A stretch of 64,000 nucleotides of DNA from Pseudomonadota bacterium. GTDB lineage: Bacteria; Myxococcota_A; Bradymonadia; Bradymonadales; GCA-2716585. The notes below the pieces were generated by a model that made no database searches, was not told where the DNA came from, and saw only the letters and a program-made list of their open reading frames with translations. This document shows, piece by piece, positions 23,684-32,402 of this stretch. A program made the translations under genes and the position numbers. The stretch spans positions 1 through 64,000 of the forward strand of contig SYOX01000063.1 of the NCBI GenBank assembly GCA_005804885.1, read 5' to 3'. The stretch's first letter is position 1. Every line of letters starts with the position of its first letter.

Positions 23684-24535
23684 TCAGTGCAGGATGGCGT
23701 TGAGGTTGTAGTTGCGAAGCCATCCGAAGGGCAGCCCGATCCGGCCCTGGGTGGCGACGGCCTGCTTGAGCTGGACGTTGAGCGTGATGGTGGAGAAGGC
23801 CGCGTGGTTCTGGAGGAATCGGATGCGGCCCTTCATCAGCTCGATCTGCTCGGTCAGGCGCGAGAGCTCCTTCTCGATGGCGAGGGAGGCCTCGACGGTC
23901 TTGGACTGGGCCAGCAGCTCGATGAAGCGGTCGCGCAGCACCATGGCGTTCTTCATGCGGATCTGGAGGTCGAAGAACTCCTCGGTGACGTCGGTGCCGA
24001 CGATGTTCTTGTAGGAGACGTCGCCGAGGGCGGTCAGCTCCTTGACCAGGGCCTCGAAGTTCTTGACGGGGACGCGGATCACCAGCGAGGCGCTGGTGGA
24101 CTGCTGTATCCAGCCGCCGTGCTTCTCGTTCATGGCGCGGGCGGCGTCGAGGGTCTCGTCGATCTTGAAGACCAGGATGCCGATCTGGGCGTCGTAGATC
24201 AGCAGGCGCTCGGTCGGCGGCTGGAGGTCGGGCGCGCCGTTGTCCGTCGGCTCTGCCCCGGTCGGCTCGGCCTTGGGGGCCTGGGTGATCGCGGTGGCGA
24301 GATCGACGATCTCGTCGCCCTCTCCGCCGCGGTAATCCATGTCCTGCTCCTCGGCCATTTTGGACTCAGCGCCGCCCATGCCGCCCATCGCGCCGTCGAA
24401 GAAGCCCGGCGAGGCGGCCTGGGGTGACGCGGCGTTGGTGTCGTAGCTGGCGAACTTGCTCCCTGAGGCGCAGGCGGTCAGCAAGGAGGCCAGCGCCAGC
24501 GCGGCGCAGAGCATCGGGGGGCGTGGTGGAGTCAT
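23684..24535 (-). CDS. DUF4349-type lipoprotein
   Basis: 283 residues from ATG 24535. Lipobox LTAC near residue 22. After a flexible acidic region, residues about 105-260 fit DUF4349: LLIYDAQIGILVFKIDETLD, GGWIQQSTSASLVIRVPVKN, LTALGDVSYKNIVGTDVTEE, FFDLQIRMKNAMVLRDRFIE, a long coiled coil and FSTITLNVQL. Usual DUF4349 proteins end with a membrane helix; here the C-terminus (RIGLPFGWLRNYNLNAILH) has no clear one. Role unknown; envelope-located. First gene of a two-gene operon. Confidence 0.85.
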   Translation of the reverse strand: MTPPRPPMLCAALALASLLTACASGSKFASYDTNAASPQAASPGFFDGAMGGMGGAESKMAEEQDMDYRGGEGDEIVDLATAITQAPKAEPTGAEPTDNGAPDLQPPTERLLIYDAQIGILVFKIDETLDAARAMNEKHGGWIQQSTSASLVIRVPVKNFEALVKELTALGDVSYKNIVGTDVTEEFFDLQIRMKNAMVLRDRFIELLAQSKTVEASLAIEKELSRLTEQIELMKGRIRFLQNHAAFSTITLNVQLKQAVATQGRIGLPFGWLRNYNLNAILH

Positions 24536-24602
24536 GGGATCTCTCCTGTCCGAGGTCTGGCAGAGACTATGCCTCAGCCCGGGGTGCTCGGCAAGGCCGC
24601 GC

Positions 24603-25373
24603 TCATTGGAGCAAGGTGATGGGGATGGGCTCGGTCATGACGAAGATCTCGCTGTAGCCGTTGGGGTCGTTGGGGGACACGGGGCTCATGCCGTAGCCGA
24701 CGATGGCGTACTGGCTGCCGCGCTCGTAGACGGCGCCGCAGCGGTCCAGCCGCGTCTCGTGCTCGTCGGGGCGCCAGAGCCAGCCGCGGATCCAGCCGCC
24801 GCCGGGGGTCAGCATGTACTCCGCCGCGGGTCCAAGGCCGGGGCAGCTGTGGGGCTCGGCCAGGAAGACCCAGGGCTGGCCGTCCTTGAGGATGGCCACG
24901 GCGAAGAAGTCGCTCTCGTGCATCGAGCGCATCCGGAGCGGGACGGTGCAGGTGTTGCGCACCTCGTAATGGACGGAGATCACGTCCTCCTTGAGGGTGA
25001 AGATGGTGCTGTCGGCCCTCAAGGTGTAGCGCAGGCAGTCCCGGGTGCCCGAGACGATCGTCGGGGCGGGGGGATCGGGCCTGTCGGCGTCCGGCTCGGC
25101 GTCTGGCGAGGGGCGGTCGAAGCTGTCGCGCAGCAGGACGTCGATGTTCAGCGGGGCGTCCTCGGGGTCGGCGGCCGCGACGTCCTCGACCTCCGCTTCG
25201 GCGTCGAGCCCGTCGTCGACGTCTTCGCCGCTCGCGGTGTCGTAATCGATGCCCGCGCCGATGTCCGGGATGTCGAGCGGGTTGGAGGGGGTCTGGGGGC
25301 CCGAGGGATCGCCGCACCCGAGGATCATCAGGCAGGCCGCCGCGAGCGGCGCGGCGATCAGCGGAGATTTCAT
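24603..25373 (-). CDS. lipoprotein with acidic linker and beta-rich domain
   Basis: 256 residues from ATG 25373. Lipobox MILGC near residue 19. An Asp/Glu/Ala/Pro-rich linker (about 25-95) precedes a beta-rich domain containing four cysteines (RDCLRYTL, NTCTVPLRMR, PHSCPGLG, LDRCGAVYERG). Motifs ISVHYEVRNTCTVPLRM and GGGWIRGWLW suggest a lectin- or intracellular-proteinase-inhibitor-like fold, but this is only an impression. Divergent from the PQQ dehydrogenase gene at 25575. Confidence 0.8.
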   Translation of the reverse strand: MKSPLIAAPLAAACLMILGCGDPSGPQTPSNPLDIPDIGAGIDYDTASGEDVDDGLDAEAEVEDVAAADPEDAPLNIDVLLRDSFDRPSPDAEPDADRPDPPAPTIVSGTRDCLRYTLRADSTIFTLKEDVISVHYEVRNTCTVPLRMRSMHESDFFAVAILKDGQPWVFLAEPHSCPGLGPAAEYMLTPGGGWIRGWLWRPDEHETRLDRCGAVYERGSQYAIVGYGMSPVSPNDPNGYSEIFVMTEPIPITLLQ

Positions 25374-25405
25374 GATCGTTGGCTCCTTCGCGCGAGTCTC
25401 CCCCC

Positions 25406-25434
25406 AGGTTAGGGGGTCGCCGTCGGGCTGTCCA
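25406..25434 (-). promoter_or_regulatory. putative promoter of the acidic-linker lipoprotein
   Basis: Minus strand TGGACA (25434-25429), 17-bp spacer, TAACCT (25411-25406), about 33 nt before ATG 25373. Confidence 0.42.
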
Positions 25435-25514
25435 GATCGCGACCTCGGCGGCGCGGCGCGCGGGTCGACGACGAGGTCGAAGGGTCTTGTGCGGGACTTG
25501 AGGGGTGAATGGGG

Positions 25515-25544
25515 GTGGACCGGCGCAGGGGAACCTTCTATTGT
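25515..25544 (+). promoter_or_regulatory. putative promoter of the sugar dehydrogenase gene
   Basis: GTGGAC (25515-25520), 18-bp spacer, TATTGT (25539-25544). The -10 matches the one at 1509; the start codon ATG 25575 lies about 24 nt beyond the predicted transcript start. Confidence 0.5.
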
Positions 25545-25574
25545 AGAGGCGGGTTGGAGGGGGGAGCCTGAGCG

Positions 25575-27914
25575 ATGCCCAAGGGACACATGGACATGCC
25601 GGAGAGCGCGCGCCGATCAGCGGGGATCCTCTGGATCGCCTGCGGGCTTGTGGCGCTGGCCTTTGGCGGGTGCAGCGATCCGATCGTCTTGTTCATCGAG
25701 CAGGACGGCGGTCCGCCCGGGGAGCCGGACGTACCCGGCCAGGACGAGGTCGGGCCGCAGCCGGACGCTGGCCCCGACGCGGAGGATCTGACGCCGAGCC
25801 GCTGCCGCATCCCGCCCGCGCCGGATCTGTCGCCGCTGCGCGTCGCGCGCGCGTTCCCGAACCTGACCTTCAACCAGCCGATCTACCTGACCAGCGCCAG
25901 AGACGGCAGCGATCGCCTCTTCGTGGTGGAGAAGCGCGGCGTGATCCACGTCTTCCCCAACAACCCCAATGTCGTCCAGAGCCAGGTCTTCCTCGATCTG
26001 ACCGATCGGGTCTTCTCCCGCACCGGCAATGACGAGCGCGGGCTGCTGGGGCTGGCCTTCGACCCGGACTTCGCCCGCAATGGCTACTTCTGGGTCAACT
26101 ACACGACGCTCGGGCCGGGGACACCCACGACGATATCGCGCTTCAGCGTCCAGCCGGGCAACCCCGACGCGGGCAACCCGGCCTCCGAGGTCATCGCGCT
26201 GCGCTTCATCCAGCCCTACGGCAACCACAACGGCGGGATGGTCGATTTCGGCCCCGACGGCCACCTCTACGTCGGCGTCGGCGACGGCGGGGGCTCCGGC
26301 GATCCCGACGATCACGGCCAGAACCTGAGCACCTTGCTCGGCACGATCCTCCGCATGGACGTCTCGAACCTCGGCCCCAACGGGGAGTACCGCGTCCCGC
26401 CGGACAACCCCTTCGTCAACCAGCCCCCCGCGCGGCCCGAGATATGGGCCTGGGGCCTGCGCAACCCCTGGCGCTTCTCCTTCGACCGGCTCACCGGCCA
26501 GCTTTGGGCCGCCGACGTCGGCCAGCGCCGGATCGAGGAGATCGACGTCATCACCCGCGGGGGCAACTACGGCTGGCGCAAGAAGGAGGGCTTTGACTGC
26601 TACAACCCCGTCGAGGGCTGCGATCAGCCGGACTTCATCGCCCCCGTGGCCCAGTACAGCCACGAGGTCGGCCTGTCGATCACGGGCGGCTATGTCTACC
26701 GCGGCGCGCGCCTGCCCGAGATGTCCGGCTCCTACATCTACGGCGACTTCGGCAATGGCCAGATCTTCGCCGTGGTGTCCACCGACGACGAGGAGGCCGA
26801 GAGCCCGCTGGGCCACAAGACCGCGCGCGGCAACAAGGTCGTCGAGCTGGCCCAGACCGGGATCAAGATCTCCTCCTTCGGCGAGGACGAGGCCGGCGAG
26901 ATCTACATCGTCGATTACGCCCTGGGGGGCATCCACCAGCTCGAGCGGGCCGGCGGGGTCGTCGAGCCGACCGAGCCGCTGCCGCTGACGCTGACCGAGA
27001 CGGGGTGCTTCGACGACGTCGCCGCCCAGGTGCCCGAGCGCAAGCTCATCCCCTACGACGTCAACGCCCAGCTCTGGAGCGACGACGCCTCCAAGGAGCG
27101 CTTCTTCGTCCTGCCCGTCGGCGCCAAGATCACCTACGATCCCGTCGCGCCCTGGGCCTTCCCCGATGGCTCGATCATCGTCAAGAACTTCTACCTCGAC
27201 GCCGTCGCTGGCGACCCGTCCACGCGCCGCATCATCGAGACCCGCTTCCTGGTCCGCGAGGCCGAGACCTACCGCGGCTACAGCTACCAGTGGAACGACG
27301 CCCAGACCGAGGGCTTCCTGCTGCCCGGCGCCGCCACGAAGGACTTCCAGATCCAGGACGGCGGCCAGACCCGCACGCTGACCTGGGCCTACCCCAGCCG
27401 CTCCCAGTGCCGCGCCTGCCACACCGACGCCAGCGGCCAGGTCCTCGGCCTGAGCACCGGGCAGATGAACCTCGCCGGGCCCAACGGCGACAACCAGATC
27501 GACCGCTTCGCCGCGCGGGGCCTCTTCGCCAACCCCCCCGGCCCCGCCGCCGACCTGCCGGTCTACCCCGACCCCTACGGCACGGCCCCGCTCGCCGACC
27601 GCGCCCGCGCCTACATCCACGCCAACTGCGCCCACTGCCACCTGCCCAACGGCGTAGCCACCTCCGACATCGACCTGCGCTTCGAAACCCCGCTGGCCCG
27701 GACGCTGACCTGCAATGAGGAGCCCAAGGAGGGCGACCTCGGCACCGTCGGCCTCAAGCTCCTGCAGCCCGGCAACGCGCAGAACTCCTCGGTCTACCGC
27801 CGCATGCTGCTGCGCAACGATGAGAGCATGCCGCCCTTCGCCTCCGCCGTCGTCGATCAAGCCGGCGCCGACCTCATCCGGGACTGGATCAACGCGCTCC
27901 AGGGCTGCCAGTAG
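25575..27914 (+). CDS. PQQ-type glucose/sorbosone dehydrogenase fused to diheme c-type domain (lipoprotein)
   Basis: 779 residues. Lipobox FGGC near residue 33, then an acidic linker. Residues about 90-455 form a six-bladed glucose/sorbosone dehydrogenase propeller: NQPIYLTSARDGSDRLFVVE, ERGLLGLAFDPDFARNGYFW, YGNHNGGMVDFGPDGHLYVG, WGLRNPWRFSFD, GGNYGWR, GGYVYRG and YIYGDFGNGQIF. The C-terminal 300 residues match the HNE_0200/SO2930-type family and hold two heme c sites, CRACH (612-616) and CAHCH (about 685-689), plus MPPF as a possible Met ligand. A periplasmic or surface oxidoreductase passing electrons from a sugar-like substrate to the hemes is likely; the substrate is unknown. Confidence 0.9.
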   Translation: MPKGHMDMPESARRSAGILWIACGLVALAFGGCSDPIVLFIEQDGGPPGEPDVPGQDEVGPQPDAGPDAEDLTPSRCRIPPAPDLSPLRVARAFPNLTFNQPIYLTSARDGSDRLFVVEKRGVIHVFPNNPNVVQSQVFLDLTDRVFSRTGNDERGLLGLAFDPDFARNGYFWVNYTTLGPGTPTTISRFSVQPGNPDAGNPASEVIALRFIQPYGNHNGGMVDFGPDGHLYVGVGDGGGSGDPDDHGQNLSTLLGTILRMDVSNLGPNGEYRVPPDNPFVNQPPARPEIWAWGLRNPWRFSFDRLTGQLWAADVGQRRIEEIDVITRGGNYGWRKKEGFDCYNPVEGCDQPDFIAPVAQYSHEVGLSITGGYVYRGARLPEMSGSYIYGDFGNGQIFAVVSTDDEEAESPLGHKTARGNKVVELAQTGIKISSFGEDEAGEIYIVDYALGGIHQLERAGGVVEPTEPLPLTLTETGCFDDVAAQVPERKLIPYDVNAQLWSDDASKERFFVLPVGAKITYDPVAPWAFPDGSIIVKNFYLDAVAGDPSTRRIIETRFLVREAETYRGYSYQWNDAQTEGFLLPGAATKDFQIQDGGQTRTLTWAYPSRSQCRACHTDASGQVLGLSTGQMNLAGPNGDNQIDRFAARGLFANPPGPAADLPVYPDPYGTAPLADRARAYIHANCAHCHLPNGVATSDIDLRFETPLARTLTCNEEPKEGDLGTVGLKLLQPGNAQNSSVYRRMLLRNDESMPPFASAVVDQAGADLIRDWINALQGCQ

Positions 27915-28040
27915 CCGCCGACAAACCCCTCCGGAGGCCGCCGCGCCCAAATAGGTCTGGCCCAAAGCCCTTGCTTCGCGCTATGTTGCCCGACGATGGC
28001 CTGGCGCCGACGCTGAGCGCGCCCTGACACGGAGGTCGCA
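27915..28040. other. 126-bp gap
   Basis: Contains TATGTT at about 27983 as a possible -10 box, without a good -35, and GGAGG before the next start codon. Confidence 0.3.
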
Positions 28041-29504
28041 ATGTCCCGGTGCAGACCCCTCGCCCGGGAGGCCCACGCCGGCGGCGCCCGCCGCCCCCGG
28101 TCGCCCTTGTTCGGCGCCCTGATCCTGCTCTCAAGCGGGCTCCTCCTGTCGACGCCTCATTCCCACGCCCAGGAGCGGCCAGGCGCGCTGGACACCTCGA
28201 TCGAGGGCGTGGTGCCCCTTGAAGTCTCCCCGACAGTCGCGAACCTCATGGCCGAGCAGGTCGCTCGACAGGAGGCCGCCGCGCTGGGTGACCACCTCGT
28301 CGACGACCACCTGCGCCAGCTCGTCCTCCAGCTCGAGGCCGCCGAACCGACCGAGCGCGCCCTGCTGATCGACCACATCGCCCGCGCCGCGCCCCCCGCG
28401 CGCCTGCTGGGCGCGCTGCGGGCCCCGGCGGCGCTGCCCTCCCACCCGCCCGTCGGGAAGGTCGCCCGGCTGGTCCGCTTCAAAGAGGGGGCGGTGAGCT
28501 ATATCGCAATGATTCCAGAGGGTTATACGCCGGATCGGGCGTGGCCGGTCCACTTCTCGCTGCACGGCGGCGGCGGCTCGTCGCTGAAGAACTGTCGGGC
28601 CAACTGGCAGGGCGAGCCGGCGGCCCGAGGGGTGATCCTGGTCTGCCCGCGGGTCTACCGGGGTGGCTGGTGGCTGCCCGGCGGCGAGGAGCGCCTGCTG
28701 CGGGTCTGGGACGACCTGAGGACGCAGTACCGGGTGGACGTTGATCGAGTCAGCATCGACGGGGCCAGCTCGGGGGGAGCGGGCGTGTGGCACATGGCCA
28801 CGCGGCTGCCGTGGATGTGGAGCGCGGCGGTGCCGCGCTGCGCGGCGCTGCCGCTGGACCCGGAGTCGCTCGGCAACCTCAAGGGCGTGCGCGTCCACAT
28901 CATGCACGGGCTCAGGGACGGCACGATCCTGGTCCAAAACTCTCAGACGGCCTTTGCGCTGCTCAGAGCGCGGGGCTTCGACGTGACCTACTTCGAGGAC
29001 CCCAAGGTCGGCCACCACTTCATGTATGGGCACAACGAGGCCGTCCTGGACAGGATCGAGGGCGCGCGCCGCGCCGATCCCTGGGGGGCCTTCAGCTACA
29101 GGGCGGCCCCGCACGGCGAGGCGCTTGAGCGGGTGCACTGGCTCAAGATCGACTGGGGTCAGAGCTACAGGCCCGGCGAGGTGATCGAGGGGGAGGTGGC
29201 GCTCATGCGCCAGGGCGAGGGCTGGCTGGCGGAGGTGCGGCTGGAGATCTCGGCCGACGTGGCGAGGATCGAGGCGCTCTTGCCGCCCGACCCTCGACTG
29301 GAGGGGGCCGACGTGGCGGTGATCCTCAACGGCGAGCGGGTCCTGGAGGGGGCGCTGAGCGCCTCGACCGGCGCGATCCTGTCGAGCTGGTCGGGGTCGC
29401 ACGATCCGGCGATGTTGACCCCTTACAGCGTTTCGATCACCTTGAGGGGAGATGACGAGGGCGTGGCCGGGCGCGGTGCGAGCGCCGAGGCCTATCGACA
29501 GTGA
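28041..29504 (+). CDS. secreted alpha/beta-hydrolase (PHB depolymerase/esterase-like)
   Basis: 487 residues from ATG 28041, with GGAGG in front. Signal peptide about 1-44 (LFGALILLSSGLLLSTPHSH). A helical N-terminal region is followed by an alpha/beta-hydrolase fold: PVHFSLHGGGGSS (oxyanion region), GVILVCPRVYRGGWW, nucleophile elbow DGASSGGAGVWHMA (Ser in GASSGG), HIMHGLRDGTILVQNS (acid-containing strand) and VGHHFMYGH (His). The C-terminal 140 residues are a separate beta-rich part. Family role: ester hydrolysis outside the cytoplasm; substrate not known. Its stop is 8 bp before the FabL-like start. Confidence 0.86.
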   Translation: MSRCRPLAREAHAGGARRPRSPLFGALILLSSGLLLSTPHSHAQERPGALDTSIEGVVPLEVSPTVANLMAEQVARQEAAALGDHLVDDHLRQLVLQLEAAEPTERALLIDHIARAAPPARLLGALRAPAALPSHPPVGKVARLVRFKEGAVSYIAMIPEGYTPDRAWPVHFSLHGGGGSSLKNCRANWQGEPAARGVILVCPRVYRGGWWLPGGEERLLRVWDDLRTQYRVDVDRVSIDGASSGGAGVWHMATRLPWMWSAAVPRCAALPLDPESLGNLKGVRVHIMHGLRDGTILVQNSQTAFALLRARGFDVTYFEDPKVGHHFMYGHNEAVLDRIEGARRADPWGAFSYRAAPHGEALERVHWLKIDWGQSYRPGEVIEGEVALMRQGEGWLAEVRLEISADVARIEALLPPDPRLEGADVAVILNGERVLEGALSASTGAILSSWSGSHDPAMLTPYSVSITLRGDDEGVAGRGASAEAYRQ

Positions 29505-29512
29505 GGTGAGGG

Positions 29513-30274
29513 TTGGGCGAGCTTGATTTTTCGGGGCGTCGGGTGCTGGTGACGGGCGGATCGGGGGACATCGGCCGGGCGCTTTGCGTGGCCTTCGGGT
29601 CGCGGGGGGCCCGCGTGGCCATGACCTACTTCTCGGACCACGAGGGCAAGCGGGCCACGGAGGTGGCCATGGCCGAGGCGGGGGCCGAGGCGCCGGTGGT
29701 GATCCGGTGCAACCTGCGCGACAAGTCCGCCTCCGCGGAGGTGGCCGAGGCGACGTTGGAGGCCTTCGGCGGGGTCGACTTCTTCTTCAGCAATGCCGCC
29801 TCCGGGGTGCTGCGGCCGGCCATGGAGTTGACCTCGCGGCACTGGGACTGGACGATGGACGTCAACGCCCGCTCCTTCCTGGCGCTGACCCAGGCGCTGG
29901 CGCCGACGATGGGGCCGGGCGGCCGGATCATGGCCCTGACCTCGACGGGATCGGTGCGCGCCATCGAGCACTACGCCGCCGTGGGGGCCTCCAAGGCCGC
30001 CCTGGAGAGCCTCGTGCGGCACCTCGCGATGGAGCTGGGCCCGCGCGGGATCACGGTCAACGCGATCAGCCCGGGCGTCGTGGACACCAAGGCGCTGATC
30101 CACTTCCCCCAGCGCGCGCAGCTGCTGGAGGTCGCCGCGATGCGCACGCCCAACGGCCGCATCACCACCCCCGAGGACGTCGCCGCGGTCGCCGTGCTGC
30201 TGGCCAGCCCGCTGGCCGCCATGATCCAGGGCCAGACCATCGCCGTCGACGGCGGCTACTCGATCCTGGCCTGA
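29513..30274 (+). CDS. fabL: FabL-like enoyl-[acyl-carrier-protein] reductase (SDR)
   Basis: 253 residues from TTG 29513. Classical SDR fold: TGGSGDIG (14-21), NAASGVLRPAMEL with HWDWTM shortly after, Tyr154 and Lys161 in the Y-x6-K spacing typical of enoyl-ACP reductases rather than the Y-x3-K of ketoreductases, and a C-terminal QGQTIAVDGGYS. The NAASGVLRP-MEL and HWDWTM blocks are the same as in Bacillus FabL. Reaction: NAD(P)H-dependent reduction of trans-2-enoyl-ACP, last step of the fatty acid elongation cycle. It overlaps the next gene (TGATG). Whether it is the main enoyl reductase or a specialised one cannot be told. Confidence 0.88.
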   Translation: MGELDFSGRRVLVTGGSGDIGRALCVAFGSRGARVAMTYFSDHEGKRATEVAMAEAGAEAPVVIRCNLRDKSASAEVAEATLEAFGGVDFFFSNAASGVLRPAMELTSRHWDWTMDVNARSFLALTQALAPTMGPGGRIMALTSTGSVRAIEHYAAVGASKAALESLVRHLAMELGPRGITVNAISPGVVDTKALIHFPQRAQLLEVAAMRTPNGRITTPEDVAAVAVLLASPLAAMIQGQTIAVDGGYSILA

Positions 30275-31110
30275 TGGCCCCGATCATCACGCTGACGAGC
30301 GACTTTGGCCTCCAGGACGCCTACGTCGGGGCCATGCGCGGGGTGCTGCTGGGGATCTGCCCCGGCGCCGCGCTCGCGGACATCACCCACATGGTGCCGG
30401 CGCAGGATGTGGTGCACGGCGCCTGGGCGCTGCGGGACGCCGCGCCCTTCTTCCCCGCCGGGGCCGTCCACCTGGCCGTGGTCGACCCCGGCGTCGGCGG
30501 CCCGCGCCGGGCGATCATCGCCCGCGCCGGGGGGCACCTGCTGGTTGGCCCCGACAACGGGCTCCTGGTGCCAGCGGCGGAGGCGCTCGGGGGCGTCGAG
30601 CGCGCGTGGCAGATCGACCCGGGCCGCCTGGGGGCCCGGGCGCCGAGGGCCCGAAGCCCCTCGGCGACCTTCCACGGGCGCGACATCTTCGCTCCAGCGG
30701 CGGGGTGGCTGGCCAGCGGCGTCGACCCCGAGGCGCTGGGGGACGCGGTCGAGGGGCTGCTGCCGTTGCCCGCGCCGGCCCCGCAGGTGAGCCTCGGGCG
30801 CATCCTGGGCCGGATCATGACGGCGGATCACTTCGGCAACCTGACGACGAACGTGCCGGCCTCGGCGATCCCCGATCGGGCGCGCGCGAGGGTGACCTTG
30901 ATCGATCGGGCGCAGCCCGCGATCGAGGGCCTGTCGCGGACCTACGGGGACGCGGCGGTCGGGCAGGTGATGGCGCTGGCGGGCTCTTCGGGCTACATTG
31001 AGATCGCCGTCAACCAGGGATCGGCGCGCGCGCGTCTGGGCGCCGACCCTGGGGACGCCGTAGAGATCGCGTTGAGCTTTGGAGACGCCGATGTGCCCGA
31101 CAAACCTTGA
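30274..31110 (+). CDS. S-adenosyl-L-methionine hydrolase (adenosine-forming), DUF62 family
   Basis: 278 residues from ATG 30274. Hallmarks of the SAM hydroxide adenosyltransferase / fluorinase-chlorinase superfamily: ITLTSDFGLQDAYVGAMRGV at the N-terminus, DITHMVPAQDV, HLAVVDPGVGGPRRAII, LVGPDNGLL, FHGRDIFAPAAGWLASG and DHFGNLTTNV. Water, not a halide, is the usual nucleophile in bacterial members, giving adenosine and methionine; no halogenase insertion is evident. Cytoplasmic. Overlaps the FabL-like stop and the next lipoprotein start. Confidence 0.92.
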   Translation: MAPIITLTSDFGLQDAYVGAMRGVLLGICPGAALADITHMVPAQDVVHGAWALRDAAPFFPAGAVHLAVVDPGVGGPRRAIIARAGGHLLVGPDNGLLVPAAEALGGVERAWQIDPGRLGARAPRARSPSATFHGRDIFAPAAGWLASGVDPEALGDAVEGLLPLPAPAPQVSLGRILGRIMTADHFGNLTTNVPASAIPDRARARVTLIDRAQPAIEGLSRTYGDAAVGQVMALAGSSGYIEIAVNQGSARARLGADPGDAVEIALSFGDADVPDKP

Positions 31111-31744
31111 CCTCCGAGCCCTGCGCGGGGTGTGGCTCGCCTCGGCGTCCATCGCCGCGGCGCTGTCCGCGTCCTGCAACCCGACGCCGGCCAGCGGCCA
31201 GTTTGACGCCCAGCGCCTTGAGCTGCGCGGCTGCGACGAGGAGCTCTTGCCCTGGGAGCCGGGCTTCTACACCATCGATCAGTTCGAGAACAGGACGACG
31301 ATCCGGCTTCAGTCCATCGGCGGCGGCATCGGCCAGATCGACGGCATCTTCATCCAGGTCGAGAACAGCCTGGTGGACCCGACCAACCCCGACGGCATGC
31401 CCCTGGGCGACCCGGCCCTGAGAGCGGCGCTGATCGAGCAGGGCGTCTCCGTGCCCCCCCCCATCGAAGGCGAACCCGTCGGCGGCGCGGCCCGCGCCGT
31501 GCTGGGCTTCTATGAGAGCTGCCCCGAGGCCCGGGACGTCCCCGAGATCATCGGGCGGCTGCGCTTCACCCGCTTCGACCCCACCAACGGCGGCCAGATC
31601 ACCGGCTTCGTCACCGCCCCCGTGGTCGTCGACACGCGCACCGGCGACATCGTCGGGGAGGTCCTCTCGGGTCGCTTCAGCTTCGTCGTCCAGAAGGGCC
31701 GCCCCTACACCAACTTCACCGGACCCGGCAACCAGGCGCCATGA
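31091..31744 (+). CDS. lipoprotein of unknown function
   Basis: 217 residues from ATG 31091, overlapping the DUF62 gene by 20 bp. Signal peptide with lipobox SASC near residue 29. Beta-rich mature protein (TTIRLQSIGGGIGQIDGIFI, GQITGFVTAPVVVDTRTGD, GRFSFVVQKGRPYTNF) with two further cysteines. Shares the G-x-I-D-G-x-F-I motif and general layout with the lipoprotein at 13261-13971. Function unknown. Confidence 0.8.
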   Translation: MCPTNLDLRALRGVWLASASIAAALSASCNPTPASGQFDAQRLELRGCDEELLPWEPGFYTIDQFENRTTIRLQSIGGGIGQIDGIFIQVENSLVDPTNPDGMPLGDPALRAALIEQGVSVPPPIEGEPVGGAARAVLGFYESCPEARDVPEIIGRLRFTRFDPTNGGQITGFVTAPVVVDTRTGDIVGEVLSGRFSFVVQKGRPYTNFTGPGNQAP

Positions 31745-32352
31745 CGACCCCTGCGCCCCTGACCCCCGACGCGATCATCGCGCTGATCCGACAGGCCGAT
31801 CGCCTGGAGGCCTTCCCGCGCGCCGGCTTCGTCCTGAGCCGGGTCCCGATGCCCGAGTCCGTCGCCGCACACGCCTACGGCGTCTGCCTGACCGCCATGC
31901 TGCTGGGCGAGGCCCTGGCCGAGCGCCCCGATCCCCCGGCGCTCGACCGCGCGCTGCTGCTGGAGATGGCGATCCTGCACGACCTGTCCGAGGCCGTCAC
32001 CACGGACATCCCCTGGCCGGTCAAGCGCTTCATCGGCCGCCAGCACGTCAAGGAGGCAGAGCACCGCGCCGCCGAGCACCTCCTGGCGCCGGTCTCGCCC
32101 CGCCTCCTCGCCATCGTCGCGCGCTACGAGGCCGGGTCCTGCCTGGAGTCGCGCACGGTGCACGCCGCCGACAGAATCCAGATGATGATCAAGGTCTTGC
32201 AATACGAGACGGCGGGCCTGGGCGATTTGCGGCGCTTCTGGCTCCAGGAGGCCAACTTCAACGACCACGGCTTGCCCGAGGCCCGCGCGATCTTTGATCG
32301 CCTCAAGGCCCACCACGCCGCCGGAGACTGGCCGGTGGGCGACTTCGATTAG
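31741..32352 (+). CDS. HD-domain phosphohydrolase (YfbR/HDDC2-like 5'-deoxynucleotidase)
   Basis: 203 residues; ATG overlaps the upstream stop (ATGA). HD-superfamily metal ligands are all present: H44 in PESVAAHAYG, H80-D81 in AILHDLSEAVTTDIPWPVK (with E84 and D89), and a distal Asp in HAADRIQMMIKVLQYE. The ESVAxHxY start and the HDxxE...DIP block are typical of the YfbR/HDDC2 group that removes phosphate from deoxynucleoside 5'-monophosphates. Cytoplasmic. Substrate preference is inferred from family only. Confidence 0.88.
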   Translation: MTTPAPLTPDAIIALIRQADRLEAFPRAGFVLSRVPMPESVAAHAYGVCLTAMLLGEALAERPDPPALDRALLLEMAILHDLSEAVTTDIPWPVKRFIGRQHVKEAEHRAAEHLLAPVSPRLLAIVARYEAGSCLESRTVHAADRIQMMIKVLQYETAGLGDLRRFWLQEANFNDHGLPEARAIFDRLKAHHAAGDWPVGDFD

Positions 32353-32402
32353 CGCGCCCCCGCCCGAGGGCCAGGGCGCCGATCGCGAGGCCGACGCCCA
32401 GA

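Noticed and set aside
25617-27965. 782-codon minus-strand frame opposite the dehydrogenase fusion
   Set aside because: High-GC antisense shadow; the plus strand holds conserved propeller and heme motifs.
29513-30274. Biosynthetic gene cluster start
   Set aside because: A single FabL-like reductase beside a DUF62 and an HD hydrolase gene; no synthase, carrier protein or tailoring set.
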